Assembly: GCF_000577335.1 (NCBI RefSeq)
Contig: NZ_CBYL010000040.1
Location: 1 to 32,473 of the forward strand
Reading direction: 5' to 3'
Origin: Faecalispora jeddahensis
GTDB lineage: Bacteria > Bacillota > Clostridia > Oscillospirales > Acutalibacteraceae
Length of the DNA stretch: 32,473 bases
Shown: one piece after another, positions 31,566 through 32,473 of the stretch
Position numbering within the stretch: position 1 is the stretch's first letter
Layout of the letters: each line of letters begins with the position of its first letter
Made by a program: the position numbers and the translations under genes
The notes under the pieces: model-generated
Told to the model about the DNA's origin: nothing
Databases searched by the model: none
What the model saw: the letters and a program-made list of their open reading frames with translations, nothing else

Positions 31566-31877
31566 TCACCACGTATGCAAAAAATACAACAGCAAATTCG
31601 CAAACGCTGCCACCATGGCGGCCACCGTTGCAACCAGATCAGTCTTTTGGCGGTATATTTTGTATTTGTGTAGACATATGACCGAAGTATAGGCCCAAAA
31701 GACTGCCATTAAATCATCGCTTTGAATTCCCTTCAAGAGATTGTACACCATCAGAAGAACCATCAAACACATCAGCACGAACTCGCCTTTTCTCCTCGCG
31801 CGATTATCTGCAAACTCTGTGCCCTCGTCACGGATTCTCGCCTGTTTATTACTCTCTAAAATGACATTACGATCCAT
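31566..31877 (-). CDS. Small membrane protein, DUF6442-like (copy 2)
   Basis: A 103-residue protein with a polar N-terminus (ILESNKQARIRDEGTEFADNRARRKGE) and three hydrophobic helices. The pattern DEGxxxxxNRxRR, then QSDDLMAVFWAY, matches its neighbour at 31929 and fits DUF6442 as I know it. AGGAG precedes the ATG. It forms an operon with the XRE regulator. Function unknown. Confidence 0.75.
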   Translation of the reverse strand: MDRNVILESNKQARIRDEGTEFADNRARRKGEFVLMCLMVLLMVYNLLKGIQSDDLMAVFWAYTSVICLHKYKIYRQKTDLVATVAAMVAAFANLLLYFLHTW

Positions 31878-31928
31878 ATTCTACTCCTTTTCTATCAGCA
31901 GGCATCAAATAGAATTTAGTGGCGATAT

Positions 31929-32249
31929 TTAGTCAAGCGGCCAGGTGGTTTTTATATATAGTCCTACTGAAACAGCGGCAACTGCAAACTCAAGCAGTGC
32001 TATCACAAAATACGATTTCATTTTACTGATGCGATATCCCGAAAATATCACAATTCCACCATACAGCAAAAATACCGCCATCAAATCGTAATAAGGGACC
32101 CCTGCCCAAATACTATAAAGCATCAGCGCAATCAAGCAAAACATCATTCCTTTTGTACTGCTACGGCGCAACCGGTTCTCTATATAAACGGTACCTTCAT
32201 CCTCGCACTTTGTATGCTTTATCCCGTTTAGAATCTCCTCACGATTCAT
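31929..32249 (-). CDS. Small membrane protein, DUF6442-like (copy 1)
   Basis: A 106-residue protein from the ATG at 32249 (GGAGGGAG eight bases upstream; another in-frame ATG at 32267 overlaps that site). It shares MNREEIL...DEGTVYIENRLRR and YYDLMAVFLLYG with the next gene, so the two are tandem duplicates that have diverged strongly. Three hydrophobic segments follow the polar N-terminus. Together with the XRE gene it forms a three-gene cassette of a kind common in clostridial genomes. Confidence 0.75.
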   Translation of the reverse strand: MNREEILNGIKHTKCEDEGTVYIENRLRRSSTKGMMFCLIALMLYSIWAGVPYYDLMAVFLLYGGIVIFSGYRISKMKSYFVIALLEFAVAAVSVGLYIKTTWPLD

Positions 32250-32287
32250 TCCTGGCACTCCCTCCATTTAAATTCTAATTACAAAAT

Positions 32288-32316
32288 ATCATATCTTGCT
32301 ATCCTTATCAAGTAAA
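32288..32316 (-). promoter_or_regulatory. Promoter of the DUF6442-XRE cassette
   Basis: On the minus strand TTTACT (32311-32316), 17 bases, TATGAT (32288-32293). A shifted pair TTGATA / TATTTT is also possible. Confidence 0.5.
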
Positions 32317-32424
32317 CTTGTCATTATGATATAAATACTTTGCAATTTTGTTTGTTGAAAAGTGAATATTTTAAAAGTATAAGATATCTTTTCTCTTTAA
32401 AAGGAGGCCGGTAAAAGAATCATA

Positions 32425-32459
32425 TAAAAAGAAAAAAGAGAGCAAATTTGCTCTCTTTT
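32425..32459 (-). terminator. Terminator of a minus-strand gene to the right
   Basis: AAAAGAGAGC pairs with GCTCTCTTTT around AAATTT (32434-32459). The minus-strand reading continues into TTTCTTTTTAT, so it ends a gene entering from beyond the right edge. Confidence 0.75.
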
Positions 32460-32473
32460 CATCCGTTTTAAAA

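Overview
The window looks like chromosomal DNA of a moderately GC-rich, spore-forming member of the Clostridia, most likely Oscillospiraceae/Ruminococcaceae. This rests on a SpoVT-type sporulation regulator, the rimP-nusA-rnpM-ylxQ-infB-rbfA translation operon in Firmicutes order, frequent TTG starts with strong GGAGG ribosome binding sites, a membrane pyrophosphatase, dapL and an Rnf-like cluster. The genus is not fixed by anything I can see. No CRISPR array, prophage, complete insertion sequence or tRNA gene was recognised.

Layout. 1-5145 (minus): rimP, nusA, rnpM, ylxQ, infB and the start of rbfA, from one consensus promoter followed by a terminator-like hairpin in the leader. 5154-7424: spoVT (minus), then a divergent lipoprotein and a D-2-hydroxyacid dehydrogenase. 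7560-8005: dispersed repeat copy A. 8006-11459 (minus): four Rnf-like genes in the order C-D-E-A, with no rnfG or rnfB. A MecA-like adaptor gene (11538-12110) diverges from them; its -10 box overlaps the rnfC-side -10. 12107-14818 (minus): ribulose-phosphate epimerase, an AEC-family carrier with a small membrane protein, and another small membrane protein. 14889-15049: repeat copy C and a terminator. 15099-18620 (minus): a K+-dependent membrane pyrophosphatase and a secreted DUF348/G5/3D-domain wall protein. 18621-19831: a long AT-rich gene-free stretch holding that gene's promoter, a WalR-like box and a small element bounded by 24-bp inverted repeats. 19832-23226: an NYN-domain protein, dapL and a divergent LysR regulator with a hairpin-rich leader. 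23356-25480: an AT-richer block of AraC/GyrI regulator, Cys-rich V4R-like protein and DUF1062-like protein. 25559-28393: rplM-rpsI, a possible IseA-like lipoprotein, bioY under a biotin-type operator, and an orphan 5S rRNA gene with its own promoter. 28555-28803: repeat copy B. 28820-32249 (minus): a two-gene ABC exporter, a small XRE regulator and two paralogous DUF6442-like membrane proteins.

The most unusual locus is the Rnf-like cluster. It keeps the core membrane subunits and both [4Fe-4S] motifs of RnfC. It lacks the genes for the ferredoxin-interacting subunit (RnfB) and the flavoprotein subunit (RnfG). By motif inspection it has also lost the Gly-rich nucleotide/flavin motif of RnfC, the usual Asp/Thr flavinylation context in RnfD, and three of the four cysteines that ligate the intramembrane [2Fe-2S] cluster between RnfA and RnfE. 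It may be a repurposed Rnf derivative or a decaying one; the open frames and tight spacing argue for a maintained operon.
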